A stretch of DNA of 31,761 nucleotides from Pseudomonadota bacterium (GTDB taxonomy: Bacteria; Pseudomonadota; Alphaproteobacteria; UBA1280; UBA12223), in contig PTJW01000001.1 of assembly GCA_002937495.1 (NCBI GenBank), positions 1-31,761 of the forward strand. The letters run 5' to 3'. Below the pieces are notes generated by a model. It made no database searches and was not told the DNA's origin. It saw nothing but the letters and a program-made list of their open reading frames with translations. Of this stretch, positions 15,162 through 22,725 are shown in pieces. How positions within the stretch are numbered: position 1 is the stretch's first letter; each line of letters begins with the position of its first letter. The translations under genes were made by a program, and so were the position numbers.

Positions 15162-15312
15162 TTTAAGTTATTTCCTTATTTATTTCACGAACCATCCTAA
15201 GCAGTTAAATAGGTATTATATTTCAAACACTTATCTTCGTGAACGCTATAGCTAAACTATAGTGTACTGCTTGGCTTTTATCAGAATATGTAAGAAATTT
15301 ACACATTCAACT
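15162..15312 (-). promoter_or_regulatory. Structured rpsD 5' leader with an interleaved pairing (candidate pseudoknot)
   Basis: Reading the minus strand from the predicted start at ~15312: a small hairpin TGTAA/TTACA (15303-15289); strand A CCAAGCAGT (15274-15266); a hairpin CTATAG-TTTAG-CTATAG (15262-15246); strand B TTCACGAA (15243-15236); A' ACTGCTTAGG (15205-15196); B' TTCGTGAA (15191-15184). A pairs with A' over 7 bp plus 2 more across a bulged A. B pairs with B' over 8 perfect bp. The order A-B-A'-B' is that of a pseudoknot. B' ends 6 nt before the AAGGAAA ribosome binding site. S4 is known to repress its own mRNA through a pseudoknot in the E. coli alpha operon, so autoregulation is the natural inference. 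Confidence 0.6.
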
Positions 15313-15319
15313 AAAATTC

Positions 15320-15347
15320 ATTATAATTATTTTTACTTTATAGTCAA
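15320..15347 (-). promoter_or_regulatory. rpsD promoter
   Basis: On the minus strand: TTGACT (15347-15342), 16 nt, TATAAT (15325-15320). It sits directly after the terminator of the upstream chemoreceptor gene and would give a leader of ~150 nt. Confidence 0.8.
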
Positions 15348-15368
15348 GTATTTTCAACGATTTATAAT

Positions 15369-15401
15369 AAAAAAAGAAGTTTGAATAACAAACTTCTTTT
15401 T
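15369..15401 (-). terminator. Terminator of chemoreceptor gene 1
   Basis: On the minus strand: AAAAGAAGTTTG, loop TTATT, CAAACTTCTTTTTTT. It starts 4 nt after the stop codon region. Confidence 0.9.
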
Positions 15402-15404
15402 AAA

Positions 15405-16874
15405 CTACTTTCTAATTTCTTGAATTTTATCTGAAACCTCTCTGGCACTATTTGATGCCTGTCCCATTCTTTCTGAAATATCATTTGTTGCACTTCTTTG
15501 TTCTGACATTGAAACTACAAGCACTTGAGTAAACTCATTAATAGAATTAATTTTAGTAACAATATTTTCTATTGACTTTACAGAGTTATCACTATTATTC
15601 TGTATTTTATTAACTTGCTCTGTAATATCTTTTGTAGCTGAAGATGTTTGTTGCGCTAGCTTTTTAACTTCTTCTGCTACTACAGCAAAACCTCTACCTT
15701 CCTCACCAGCTCTTGCTGCTTCAATTGATGCATTAAGTGCTAATAAGTTTGTTTTTTCTGCAATCTCTTGAATTAATTTTACAACTTCTCCAATTTTTTC
15801 TGCACTAATATTAAGTTCATGAATAGTTTCTCGACCTTCTGTAGCCTCTTCTTTAGCTAACATTGTCATATTACTTGTTTCATCTACTTTAATACCAATA
15901 TCTTCTAATGTAGCTGAAAGTTGGGCTGCTGCTGTTGAAATTCCTACAACATTTTCTTCTACAATTGATGAAGCATTTGCAACATCTGATGTAATAGTTT
16001 GAATTTTTTCTTTATTTTCTAACTCTAGTCTTTCTTTTTCTGCTTCTGTTGACATTTCTAAAGCTTGTTTTTCAGCTGCGCTTTCTTGAAAAACTTTAAC
16101 ACACTGTGCCATCATACCTATTTCATCTTTTCTTGTCATATCAATTTTAATATCAATATTATCATTAGCTAAGTCTGTCATATTACCTTGTAAGTTTAAT
16201 AATGCTCTCTTAAAATCAATAAATATAATCATAAAGATAATTAGAACAGCTAAAATAATTAGAGCTAACTCAATAACAATAACTGTAGTAAAGTGTTTTT
16301 GTTCTGCATGCATGTTACCAAAATAAACACCTGTACCAATCATCATATCTAAAGGCTTAAAGTACTTAATATAAGCCACTTTAGTTTCTATTAATTTTGT
16401 TTTTGGATTCTCAAATTCATACTCTATAACACCTTGGCCTTTTGTTTTAGCTAAGTTAGCAAACTCTTGAATAAAGTATTTGCCTGTGCTGTCTTTTAAG
16501 TTATATAGAGACTTACCTTCTAAAGCAGGTTTAGCTGCATGATTTTGCACAATACCTTTTGTATCAATAATAAAAATATAACCCTGACCATCATCAAAAA
16601 TCATATCATCAATTTCATTATAATATTGCTCAAGCATTATATCTAATGACATTTGGTTATTTTCAACTTGCTTATAAAGTTTTTCAACTCTATTATAAGC
16701 TAAAGTAATTACAGTTTCTAACTCTTCGATTTTACCAATTTCAAAAGTTGAGTTCTTTTGATAAATCATATAAAAACTTGAACTTACCATTACACAAAAA
16801 ATACCTGCAATAAGTAAAATTAATTTTGTACGAATAGTCATAGTTCTTAGTAAATATTTTATAAGTCTGATCAC
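15405..16874 (-). CDS. Transmembrane chemoreceptor, sCache-HAMP-MCP (paralogue 1)
   Basis: 489-residue methyl-accepting chemotaxis protein. TM1 is ~15-36; a periplasmic single-Cache domain follows (DDGQGYIFIIDTKG, then KYFKPLDMMIGTGVYFG); TM2 is ~195-218; then HAMP (with MTRKDEIGMMAQCVKVF) and a cytoplasmic signalling hairpin whose tip EKTNLLALNASIEAARAG contacts CheA and CheW. The protein ends at KIQEIRK, with no CheR-binding pentapeptide. The start is GTG at 16874, supported by AAAGGA 9 nt upstream. Cache domains of this type often bind small carboxylates, but no ligand can be assigned. It is the most divergent of the four paralogues in its Cache region and has its own promoter and terminator. 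Confidence 0.95.
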   Translation of the reverse strand: MIRLIKYLLRTMTIRTKLILLIAGIFCVMVSSSFYMIYQKNSTFEIGKIEELETVITLAYNRVEKLYKQVENNQMSLDIMLEQYYNEIDDMIFDDGQGYIFIIDTKGIVQNHAAKPALEGKSLYNLKDSTGKYFIQEFANLAKTKGQGVIEYEFENPKTKLIETKVAYIKYFKPLDMMIGTGVYFGNMHAEQKHFTTVIVIELALIILAVLIIFMIIFIDFKRALLNLQGNMTDLANDNIDIKIDMTRKDEIGMMAQCVKVFQESAAEKQALEMSTEAEKERLELENKEKIQTITSDVANASSIVEENVVGISTAAAQLSATLEDIGIKVDETSNMTMLAKEEATEGRETIHELNISAEKIGEVVKLIQEIAEKTNLLALNASIEAARAGEEGRGFAVVAEEVKKLAQQTSSATKDITEQVNKIQNNSDNSVKSIENIVTKINSINEFTQVLVVSMSEQRSATNDISERMGQASNSAREVSDKIQEIRK

Positions 16875-16924
16875 CTTAAACAGTCCTTTATTTTTTTTAT
16901 TATAAAAATACTAATAGCATAAAT

Positions 16925-16954
16925 ATAGTATCAGAGAATTTCTATATAATGCAA
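16925..16954 (-). promoter_or_regulatory. Promoter of chemoreceptor gene 1
   Basis: On the minus strand: TTGCAT (16954-16949), 18 nt, TACTAT (16930-16925). TTCTCTGA lies immediately before the -10. The 12-mer AGCTATTGCATT (16959-16948) over the -35 also occurs at the -35 of gene 2. Confidence 0.6.
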
Positions 16955-16970
16955 TAGCTACTTATATATA

Positions 16971-17008
16971 AAAAAAAATGAGTGGCAGATTTACTACTCA
17001 TTTTTTTT
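16971..17008 (-). terminator. Terminator of chemoreceptor gene 2
   Basis: AAAAAAATGAGT and ACTCATTTTTTTT flank a 12-nt loop, 17 nt downstream of the gene 2 stop on the minus strand. Confidence 0.85.
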
Positions 17009-17024
17009 ATGGGTTTATTTATTA

Positions 17025-18479
17025 CTATGATCTAATTTCTTGAATTTTACATGAAACCTGCCTTGCTCCTTCTGAAGCCTGCTCCATTCTTTCTGAAATA
17101 TCATTTGTTGCACTTCTTTGTTCTGTCATTGACACTACAAGAATTTGAGTAACTTCATTAATTGCATTAATTTGTTTACCAATATTTTTAATAGCTTTTA
17201 CTGAGTTATCACTATTTGATTGAATCATTCCTACTTGTGAATTAATTTCACTAGTAGCTGTTGAAGTTTGCTGAGCTAGTTTTTTAACTTCTTCTGCTAC
17301 AACTGCAAAACCCCTTCCTTCTTCACCTGCTCTTGCAGCTTCAATTGATGCATTAAGAGCTAGCAAGTTTGTTTTTTCTGCAATCTCTTGAATTAATTTT
17401 ACAACTTCTCCAATTTTTTCCGCTCTTGAATTTAACTCGTGAATTGTAGAGTTACCTTTCTCAGCCTCTTCTTGCGCTAGCATTGTCATGTTACTTGTTT
17501 CATCTACTTTAGTACCAATATCTTCTAATGTTGATGACAACTCTGCTGCTGCTGTTGAAATTCCTCCAATATGCTCCTCTACAACTGTTGATGCATTAGC
17601 TACATCTGTTGTAATTTGATAAATCTTACTTCTATTTTCTTCTTCAAGTCTTAATTTTTCACTTTCTGCTTCTGATTCTAAACGCATTCTTTCAATTGTG
17701 TTGGCTTTAAATACTTCTACGCATTTAGCCATCATACCAATTTCATCTTTTCTCTCAGTATCAATTTCAACATCAACATTACCATCTGCTAATATTGTCA
17801 TATTATTTGTTAGTTTTTTTAATGATTTATTAAAATCTACCATAATTAAAATAAATAAAAATAATACAATTACAAATACTGGAGCAATATGTATAACACT
17901 TTGCTGTATAAGATCATTTTCTTTAGCATAAATTTTATCTAAATAAATACCTGATGCAATAATAATATCTAATGGAGCATAATATTTAAAATAAGCTGCT
18001 TTATTTGTAACTTCTGTTGAATTTGGTTTTTTGTATGAATACTCAACTAAACCTTCACCTTTAATTTTTGAGATTTCTGTCATCTCTTTAATATAAGCAC
18101 GTCCCTGGCTATCTTTTTTACCAATTCTATTTGTGCCTTCTAGTTTTTGATTTATAGCATTTTTTAATACTGTACCATTAGAGTTATATAAGAACATATA
18201 GCCTAAATCACCATTATATCTCATTGAGCTAATTTCACTGTAGAATAAATTTCTTATATATTCTTCAGATAAATTTCTTATTTTCATTTTTTCATCAAGA
18301 TCTTTTAACCTAGAATGTGCCGCCTCTACAACTGAAATTGATCTATTGATTTCACCTTGTTTAAAAGTTTTAATTTCATCAATTAATAAAATTGCATTAG
18401 ATGCCAGCATAGAAGTAAGCATAATAAACAATAGAATTAATAACTTAGCCTTAATTGAAATAAGTCTGAAAATAGTCAT
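17025..18479 (-). CDS. Transmembrane chemoreceptor, sCache-HAMP-MCP (paralogue 2)
   Basis: 484 residues from ATG 18479. A GTG three codons upstream is rejected because AAAAAGG lies 8 nt before the ATG and overlaps the GTG. TM1, a Cache domain (GDLGYMFLYNSNGTV; KYYAPLDIIIASGIYLD), TM2 and HAMP (TERKDEIGMMAKCVEVF) precede the signalling domain with the tip EKTNLLALNASIEAARAG. No C-terminal CheR tether. Its signalling half is nearly the same as in the other three; the Cache half differs, as expected for receptors that diversify their ligand range. In the Cache ligand region it lacks the Asp/Trp-rich DWDWQD-like insert of paralogue 3. Confidence 0.95.
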   Translation of the reverse strand: MTIFRLISIKAKLLILLFIMLTSMLASNAILLIDEIKTFKQGEINRSISVVEAAHSRLKDLDEKMKIRNLSEEYIRNLFYSEISSMRYNGDLGYMFLYNSNGTVLKNAINQKLEGTNRIGKKDSQGRAYIKEMTEISKIKGEGLVEYSYKKPNSTEVTNKAAYFKYYAPLDIIIASGIYLDKIYAKENDLIQQSVIHIAPVFVIVLFLFILIMVDFNKSLKKLTNNMTILADGNVDVEIDTERKDEIGMMAKCVEVFKANTIERMRLESEAESEKLRLEEENRSKIYQITTDVANASTVVEEHIGGISTAAAELSSTLEDIGTKVDETSNMTMLAQEEAEKGNSTIHELNSRAEKIGEVVKLIQEIAEKTNLLALNASIEAARAGEEGRGFAVVAEEVKKLAQQTSTATSEINSQVGMIQSNSDNSVKAIKNIGKQINAINEVTQILVVSMTEQRSATNDISERMEQASEGARQVSCKIQEIRS

Positions 18480-18560
18480 AATATACACCTTTTTATTTTT
18501 ATTTAATCCGCATTTTTTGATTGTAGTTATATTTAATAGATAAAAAATATAACATTTTAT

Positions 18561-18589
18561 ATATTACAATATATTCATATAAAATGCAA
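18561..18589 (-). promoter_or_regulatory. Promoter of chemoreceptor gene 2
   Basis: On the minus strand: TTGCAT (18589-18584), 17 nt, TAATAT (18566-18561). The -35 lies in AGCTATTGCATT (18594-18583), identical to gene 1. It lacks the TTCTCTG element found in the other three units. Confidence 0.6.
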
Positions 18590-18617
18590 TAGCTTATATG
18601 AGTCAATATAATAAAGT

Positions 18618-18645
18618 AAAGGACCCTAAATAATTAGGGTCCTTT
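18618..18645 (-). terminator. Terminator of chemoreceptor gene 3
   Basis: AAAGGACCCTAA, loop of 4, TTAGGGTCCTTT: a perfect 12-bp stem, 16 nt downstream of the gene 3 stop on the minus strand. The U tract is interrupted. Confidence 0.85.
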
Positions 18646-18660
18646 ATATTAAATTAAAAT

Positions 18661-20115
18661 CTATGATCTAATTTCTTTAATTTTGTATGAAACTTCTTTA
18701 GCACCATCTGCTGCCTGAGCCATTCTCTCTGAAATATCATTTGTTGCAGTTCTTTGTTCTGTCATTGATACTACAAGATGTTGAGTAAACTCATTAATAG
18801 AATTAATTTGCTTAGCAATGTTTTCAATTGCAGTTACTGAATCATCACTGTTTGATTGAATCATATTAACTTGTGAGTAAATATCACTTGTTGCTGCTGA
18901 TGTTTGTAAAGCTAACTTCTTAACTTCTTCGGCTACAACTGCAAAACCTCTTCCTTCTTCACCTGCTCTTGCTGCCTCTATTGATGCGTTAAGTGCTAAT
19001 AGATTTGTTTTTTCTGCAATTTCTTGAATTAGCTTAACTACTTCTCCAATTTTAACTGCACTTGCATTTAATTCTTGAATTGTAGAGTTTCCTTTTTCTG
19101 CTTCTTCTTGAGCTAGCATTGTCATATTGCTTGTTTCATCTACCTTGGCACCAATATCCTCTAATGTTGATGATAACTCTGATGCAGCTGTTGAAATACC
19201 TGTAATATGCTCTTCTACAATATTTGAGCTTGATGCAACATCTGTTGTAATTTGGTGAATTTTAGCTCTATTTTCCTCTTCCATTCTTTGTTTATCAGCT
19301 TCTTGCTCACTTTCAAGACGGATTCGTTCTATTGTATTTTCTTTAAAGATTTCTACACATTGTGCCATTTCACCAACTTCATCTTTTCTTGTTAAATCAA
19401 TATCAACAGAAACATTATTATCAGCTAATTCAATCATATCTTTTTTAAGTTTTTTAAGAGCATTGTTAAAGTCAATAAATACTAAAATAAAGAATACTAG
19501 TACAAATAAAGCTACAATGCTTAATTCAACCATAATCTGTTGCTTAATTACTGCTTCTTGTTTACTAATATCATCCATGTAAACACCAGTACCAACAATT
19601 AAGTCAAATGGAGCAAAGTATTTTACATAAGCCATTTTATCTACAATTTCCATTGAAGGTGGTTTCTTATATGCATAATCAACATAGCCACCGCCTTCGT
19701 TTACTGCAACTCTTGTAATTTCACGAGCCATGTATTTACCGTTTGGATCTTGCCAATCCCAGTCATTAGTCCCATTAATAGATGCATCAGGCGGGAAAAG
19801 AACATTATCGCCAGCTTTATTCATTAAGAAAATATAACCTGTTCCATTATCATACCACATTGAATTAATTTCACTATAGTATAAGTTTCTTACATATTCT
19901 TCAGATAAACCTCTTTCGTTCATTTTCTTATGTAGGTCTTCAAGCCTTGTATAAGCAACATCAACGATTGACTTAATTTTATCTAGCTTACCTTCTTCTA
20001 ATACTTTAAGATTTCCATTCATATGAGAAACGCTAAGACCAAACATGATGCTAAGCATTAAAATTATTAGAAAAATAAGCTTTGTTCTGATTGTAATAAA
20101 TTTTAGAAAATTCAT
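18661..20115 (-). CDS. Transmembrane chemoreceptor, sCache-HAMP-MCP (paralogue 3)
   Basis: 484 residues from ATG 20115. An ATG two codons earlier (20121) is only 2 nt from AAGGAG, whereas 20115 has 8-nt spacing and gives MNFLKFITIRTK, matching the N-terminus of paralogue 4. Layout: TM1, Cache (WYDNGTGYIFLMNKAGD, DWDWQDPNGKYMAREI, KYFAPFDLIVGTGVYMDDI), TM2, HAMP (LTRKDEVGEMAQCVEIF), then a signalling domain with tip EKTNLLALNASIEAARAG. Its last ~200 residues differ from paralogue 4 at only about 20 positions, so these two are the most recent duplicates. No CheR tether. Its own promoter and terminator are visible. Confidence 0.95.
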   Translation of the reverse strand: MNFLKFITIRTKLIFLIILMLSIMFGLSVSHMNGNLKVLEEGKLDKIKSIVDVAYTRLEDLHKKMNERGLSEEYVRNLYYSEINSMWYDNGTGYIFLMNKAGDNVLFPPDASINGTNDWDWQDPNGKYMAREITRVAVNEGGGYVDYAYKKPPSMEIVDKMAYVKYFAPFDLIVGTGVYMDDISKQEAVIKQQIMVELSIVALFVLVFFILVFIDFNNALKKLKKDMIELADNNVSVDIDLTRKDEVGEMAQCVEIFKENTIERIRLESEQEADKQRMEEENRAKIHQITTDVASSSNIVEEHITGISTAASELSSTLEDIGAKVDETSNMTMLAQEEAEKGNSTIQELNASAVKIGEVVKLIQEIAEKTNLLALNASIEAARAGEEGRGFAVVAEEVKKLALQTSAATSDIYSQVNMIQSNSDDSVTAIENIAKQINSINEFTQHLVVSMTEQRTATNDISERMAQAADGAKEVSYKIKEIRS

Positions 20116-20162
20116 TTTCATAACTCCTTATTTATTATTTTTATTATGATTGTATAATTAAA

Positions 20163-20191
20163 ACCTTACCAGAGAACTCAAGTTTTTACAA
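20163..20191 (-). promoter_or_regulatory. Promoter of chemoreceptor gene 3
   Basis: On the minus strand: TTGTAA (20191-20186), 17 nt, TAAGGT (20168-20163), with TTCTCTGG immediately before the -10. Confidence 0.55.
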
Positions 20192-20230
20192 TGATTTTTT
20201 TAATGACTATAATCATTTTTTACAATAAAA

Positions 20231-20258
20231 AAAACAACACCACCAAGGGTGTTGTTTT
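20231..20258 (-). terminator. Terminator of chemoreceptor gene 4
   Basis: AAAACAACACC and GGTGTTGTTTT flank a 6-nt loop; an A run on the plus strand gives a U tract on the minus strand. Confidence 0.9.
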
Positions 20259-20283
20259 CTTATATTTTTACTACTATTTTAAA

Positions 20284-21738
20284 CTAATCTCTAATTTCAT
20301 TAATTCTTACAGAAACTGCCTTAGCACCGTCTGCTGCCTGAGCCATTCTTTCTGAAATATCATTTGTTGCAGTTCTTTGCTCTGTCATTGATACTACAAG
20401 GTGTTGAGTAAACTCGTTAATTGAGTTAATTTGTTTACCAATATTTTCAATTGAAGTTACTGAGTTATCACTATTTGCTTGAATCATATTAACTTGTGAG
20501 TAAATATCGCTTGTTGCTGCTGATGTTTGAAGAGCTAACTTTTTAACTTCTTCAGCTACAACTGCAAAACCTCTTCCTTCTTCACCTGCTCTTGCTGCCT
20601 CAATAGATGCATTAAGCGCTAGTAAGTTTGTTTTTTCTGCAATTTCTTGAATTAACTTAACTACTTCTCCAATTTTAATTGCACTTACATTTAACTCTTG
20701 AATTGTTGCATTACCTTTTTCTGCTTCTTCTTGAGCTAGCATTGTCATATTGCTTGTTTCATCTACTTTAGAACCAATATCTTCTAATGTTGATGATAAT
20801 TCTGATGCAGCTGTTGAAATACCTGAGATATGCTCTTCTACTAAGCTAGAGCTTGAAGCAACATCTGTTGTAATTTCATGAATTTTAGCTTGGCTTTCTG
20901 CTTCAATTCTTTGTTTTTCTGCTTCAGCTTCTTGCTCTAAACGCATTCTTTCAATAGTATTGAACTTAAATACATTAACACATTCTGCCATTTCACCGAT
21001 TTCATCTTTTCTTGTCAGGTCAAGTTCTACTGATGTATCGTTGTTAGCTAAATCAACCATGTTTGTTTTAATGCGTTTTAAAGCATTGTTAAAGTCAATA
21101 AAAATTAAGAAGAATAATGCTAAAACAAAAGCAGATAATATTAAAATTTTTAAAATAATTAAATCAGTCATTTCCTTTTTTTGTAAATCAACATCATCCA
21201 TATAAACACCTGATCCTAAAACTAAATCGAATGGTTCAAAATATTTAATAAATGCCATTTTTCTTGCTGGCTCTGTAATACCTGGCTTAGCATAGTGGTA
21301 AAATGTTAAACCTTCGCCTTTTGTTTTCGCAATAGAAACCATATCTCTAACGATATATTTACCTGTTACATCAACATCATCCCATTCACTGATACCTTCA
21401 ATTGATGGATCTGTTGGCTGTAGCATATTAATACCTTTACTATCATAGGCAAAAACATAACCTTTACCATCATCATACCACATTGAGTGCATTTCACTTT
21501 TAAATAAGTTTCTTACATACTCTTCAGATAATCCCCTTGTATCCATTTTTTGCTTAAGATCCACTAATCTTGTATACGCCATATCAACAGCAGATTCTAT
21601 TTTTTCTATTTTACCATTCTCAAGGTGCTTGAAATTCTCTTGTAATGCAGAAATGCTGAAACCTACAAAAATTACAAGAATTAAAGAAATTAGACAAATC
21701 AATTTTGTTCTAATTTTAATATATTTTAAGACATTCAC
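20284..21738 (-). CDS. Transmembrane chemoreceptor, sCache-HAMP-MCP (paralogue 4)
   Basis: 484 residues starting at GTG 21738 with GAGG 8 nt upstream. TM1, periplasmic Cache (WYDDGKGYVFAYDSKGIN; KYFEPFDLVLGSGVYMDDV), TM2, HAMP (LTRKDEIGEMAECVNVF), a Glu/Arg-rich linker and the signalling hairpin with tip EKTNLLALNASIEAARAG. It ends at RINEIRD without a CheR pentapeptide. It is closest to paralogue 3, including in the Cache ligand region (SEWDDVDVTGKYIVRDM against NDWDWQDPNGKYMAREI). It is the first of the four in transcription direction but not co-transcribed with them, because a hairpin follows each gene. Confidence 0.95.
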   Translation of the reverse strand: MNVLKYIKIRTKLICLISLILVIFVGFSISALQENFKHLENGKIEKIESAVDMAYTRLVDLKQKMDTRGLSEEYVRNLFKSEMHSMWYDDGKGYVFAYDSKGINMLQPTDPSIEGISEWDDVDVTGKYIVRDMVSIAKTKGEGLTFYHYAKPGITEPARKMAFIKYFEPFDLVLGSGVYMDDVDLQKKEMTDLIILKILILSAFVLALFFLIFIDFNNALKRIKTNMVDLANNDTSVELDLTRKDEIGEMAECVNVFKFNTIERMRLEQEAEAEKQRIEAESQAKIHEITTDVASSSSLVEEHISGISTAASELSSTLEDIGSKVDETSNMTMLAQEEAEKGNATIQELNVSAIKIGEVVKLIQEIAEKTNLLALNASIEAARAGEEGRGFAVVAEEVKKLALQTSAATSDIYSQVNMIQANSDNSVTSIENIGKQINSINEFTQHLVVSMTEQRTATNDISERMAQAADGAKAVSVRINEIRD

Positions 21739-21781
21739 TTTAATAACCTCTTTTTTTTTATTATTATTTATACATTTATAA

Positions 21782-21810
21782 AATGTAACAGAGAATACAT
21801 ATTATTTCAA
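21782..21810 (-). promoter_or_regulatory. Promoter of chemoreceptor gene 4
   Basis: On the minus strand: TTGAAA (21810-21805), 17 nt, TACATT (21787-21782), with TTCTCTGT immediately before the -10. Confidence 0.6.
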
Positions 21811-21917
21811 TAATTTTTTATTTTCTTAAATTAAAATTTAAAATATTTGTTAAAACTTACAACCGCATAGGGTTTTTCTCATTTTTAGAGTCAAAAAAAT
21901 CAACTTATAGTGTAGAC

Positions 21918-21957
21918 AAAAAAAATAGTACTATTCAAAAAACAATACTATTTTTTT
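21918..21957 (-). terminator. Probable rpe terminator
   Basis: AAAAATAGTA and TACTATTTTT pair across a 15-nt loop, with A and T runs outside. It lies ~20 nt past the rpe stop. It is weaker than the others because the stem is A+T-rich and the loop is large. Confidence 0.6.
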
Positions 21958-21976
21958 ATTTTATTTTCTAAAAATA

Positions 21977-22639
21977 CTATTTGTTAACCAAGCTATGCAT
22001 AATATCAATAGTTTGAAATACCTGACCTTTTCTAAATATTGCAGAACCCATAACAAATACATCAGCACCTAAACTTGCTAATAATTGAATATTATTTGGA
22101 TTAACTCCTCCATCAACACTAATAGTAAAGTTTAAGTTATTTTCTTCTCTGTACTTAACAATCTTCTTTAATCTATCAATTGACTCAGTTAAAAACTCTT
22201 GTCCATCAAAACCTGCTTGTACAGACATTAACTGAACATGATCAACACAATCAAAATATTCTGCAACATCTTCAATTTTTGTAGTTGGATTAAATGTTAT
22301 ACCTGATTTTTTACCATAAGATCTAATTTTTTGTAATGTAGTTCTTAAATGATCACAAGCCTCATAATGAATTGAGATTTGATCTGCACCAGAATTTGCA
22401 ATTTGCTCTAATAATCTAGATGGATTTTTTACCATCATATGAACATCAAAGAATAAATCTGACTTTGCCCTAATATTAGATATAACCTTAGCACCAAACG
22501 ATAAGTTAGGCACAAAGTGTCCGTCCATAACATCTAAATGAAGCCACGCAGCTTTAGATGAATTAATTTGATTCATAAAATCTTCTAAGTTATTAAAATT
22601 AGCTGAGATTAGTGATGGTGCAATAATTTTTTCGCTCAT
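21977..22639 (-). CDS. rpe: Ribulose-phosphate 3-epimerase
   Basis: 220-residue TIM-barrel metalloenzyme of the pentose phosphate pathway, interconverting D-ribulose 5-phosphate and D-xylulose 5-phosphate. Motifs: IAPSLISANF, WLHLDVMDGHFVPN (D36 acid/base and metal ligand, H34), DVHMMV (H67), HVQLMSVQAGFDGQ and SVDGGVN (D176, the second acid/base), then VMGSAIF near the phosphate site. AAAAAGGA lies 8 nt before the ATG. It follows rsmB by 86 nt on the same strand, a pairing I know from other Alphaproteobacteria, and may be read through from it. Confidence 0.97.
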   Translation of the reverse strand: MSEKIIAPSLISANFNNLEDFMNQINSSKAAWLHLDVMDGHFVPNLSFGAKVISNIRAKSDLFFDVHMMVKNPSRLLEQIANSGADQISIHYEACDHLRTTLQKIRSYGKKSGITFNPTTKIEDVAEYFDCVDHVQLMSVQAGFDGQEFLTESIDRLKKIVKYREENNLNFTISVDGGVNPNNIQLLASLGADVFVMGSAIFRKGQVFQTIDIMHSLVNK

Positions 22640-22725
22640 ATGTAAAATCCTTTTTATTTTAATAAATCATTATATTTATTTGATCTATAAACATATATAT
22701 ATATCAGTATAAATTTTTTATTGAC

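Noticed and set aside
15163..15195. A 10-codon upstream frame (ATG at 15195, stop at 15163) ending just before rpsD
   Set aside because: AGG directly abuts its ATG, so spacing is unsuitable for initiation, and it spans the B' pairing strand; more likely incidental.
15215..15243. TTCACG-17-TATAAT as the rpsD promoter
   Set aside because: The -35 is poor and coincides with pairing strand B. The upstream TTGACT-16-TATAAT is far better. It is kept only as a caveat to the pseudoknot.
20284..21738. Chemoreceptor repeats as evidence for a mobile element
   Set aside because: No transposase, terminal inverted repeats or target-site duplications; ordinary tandem gene duplication explains them.
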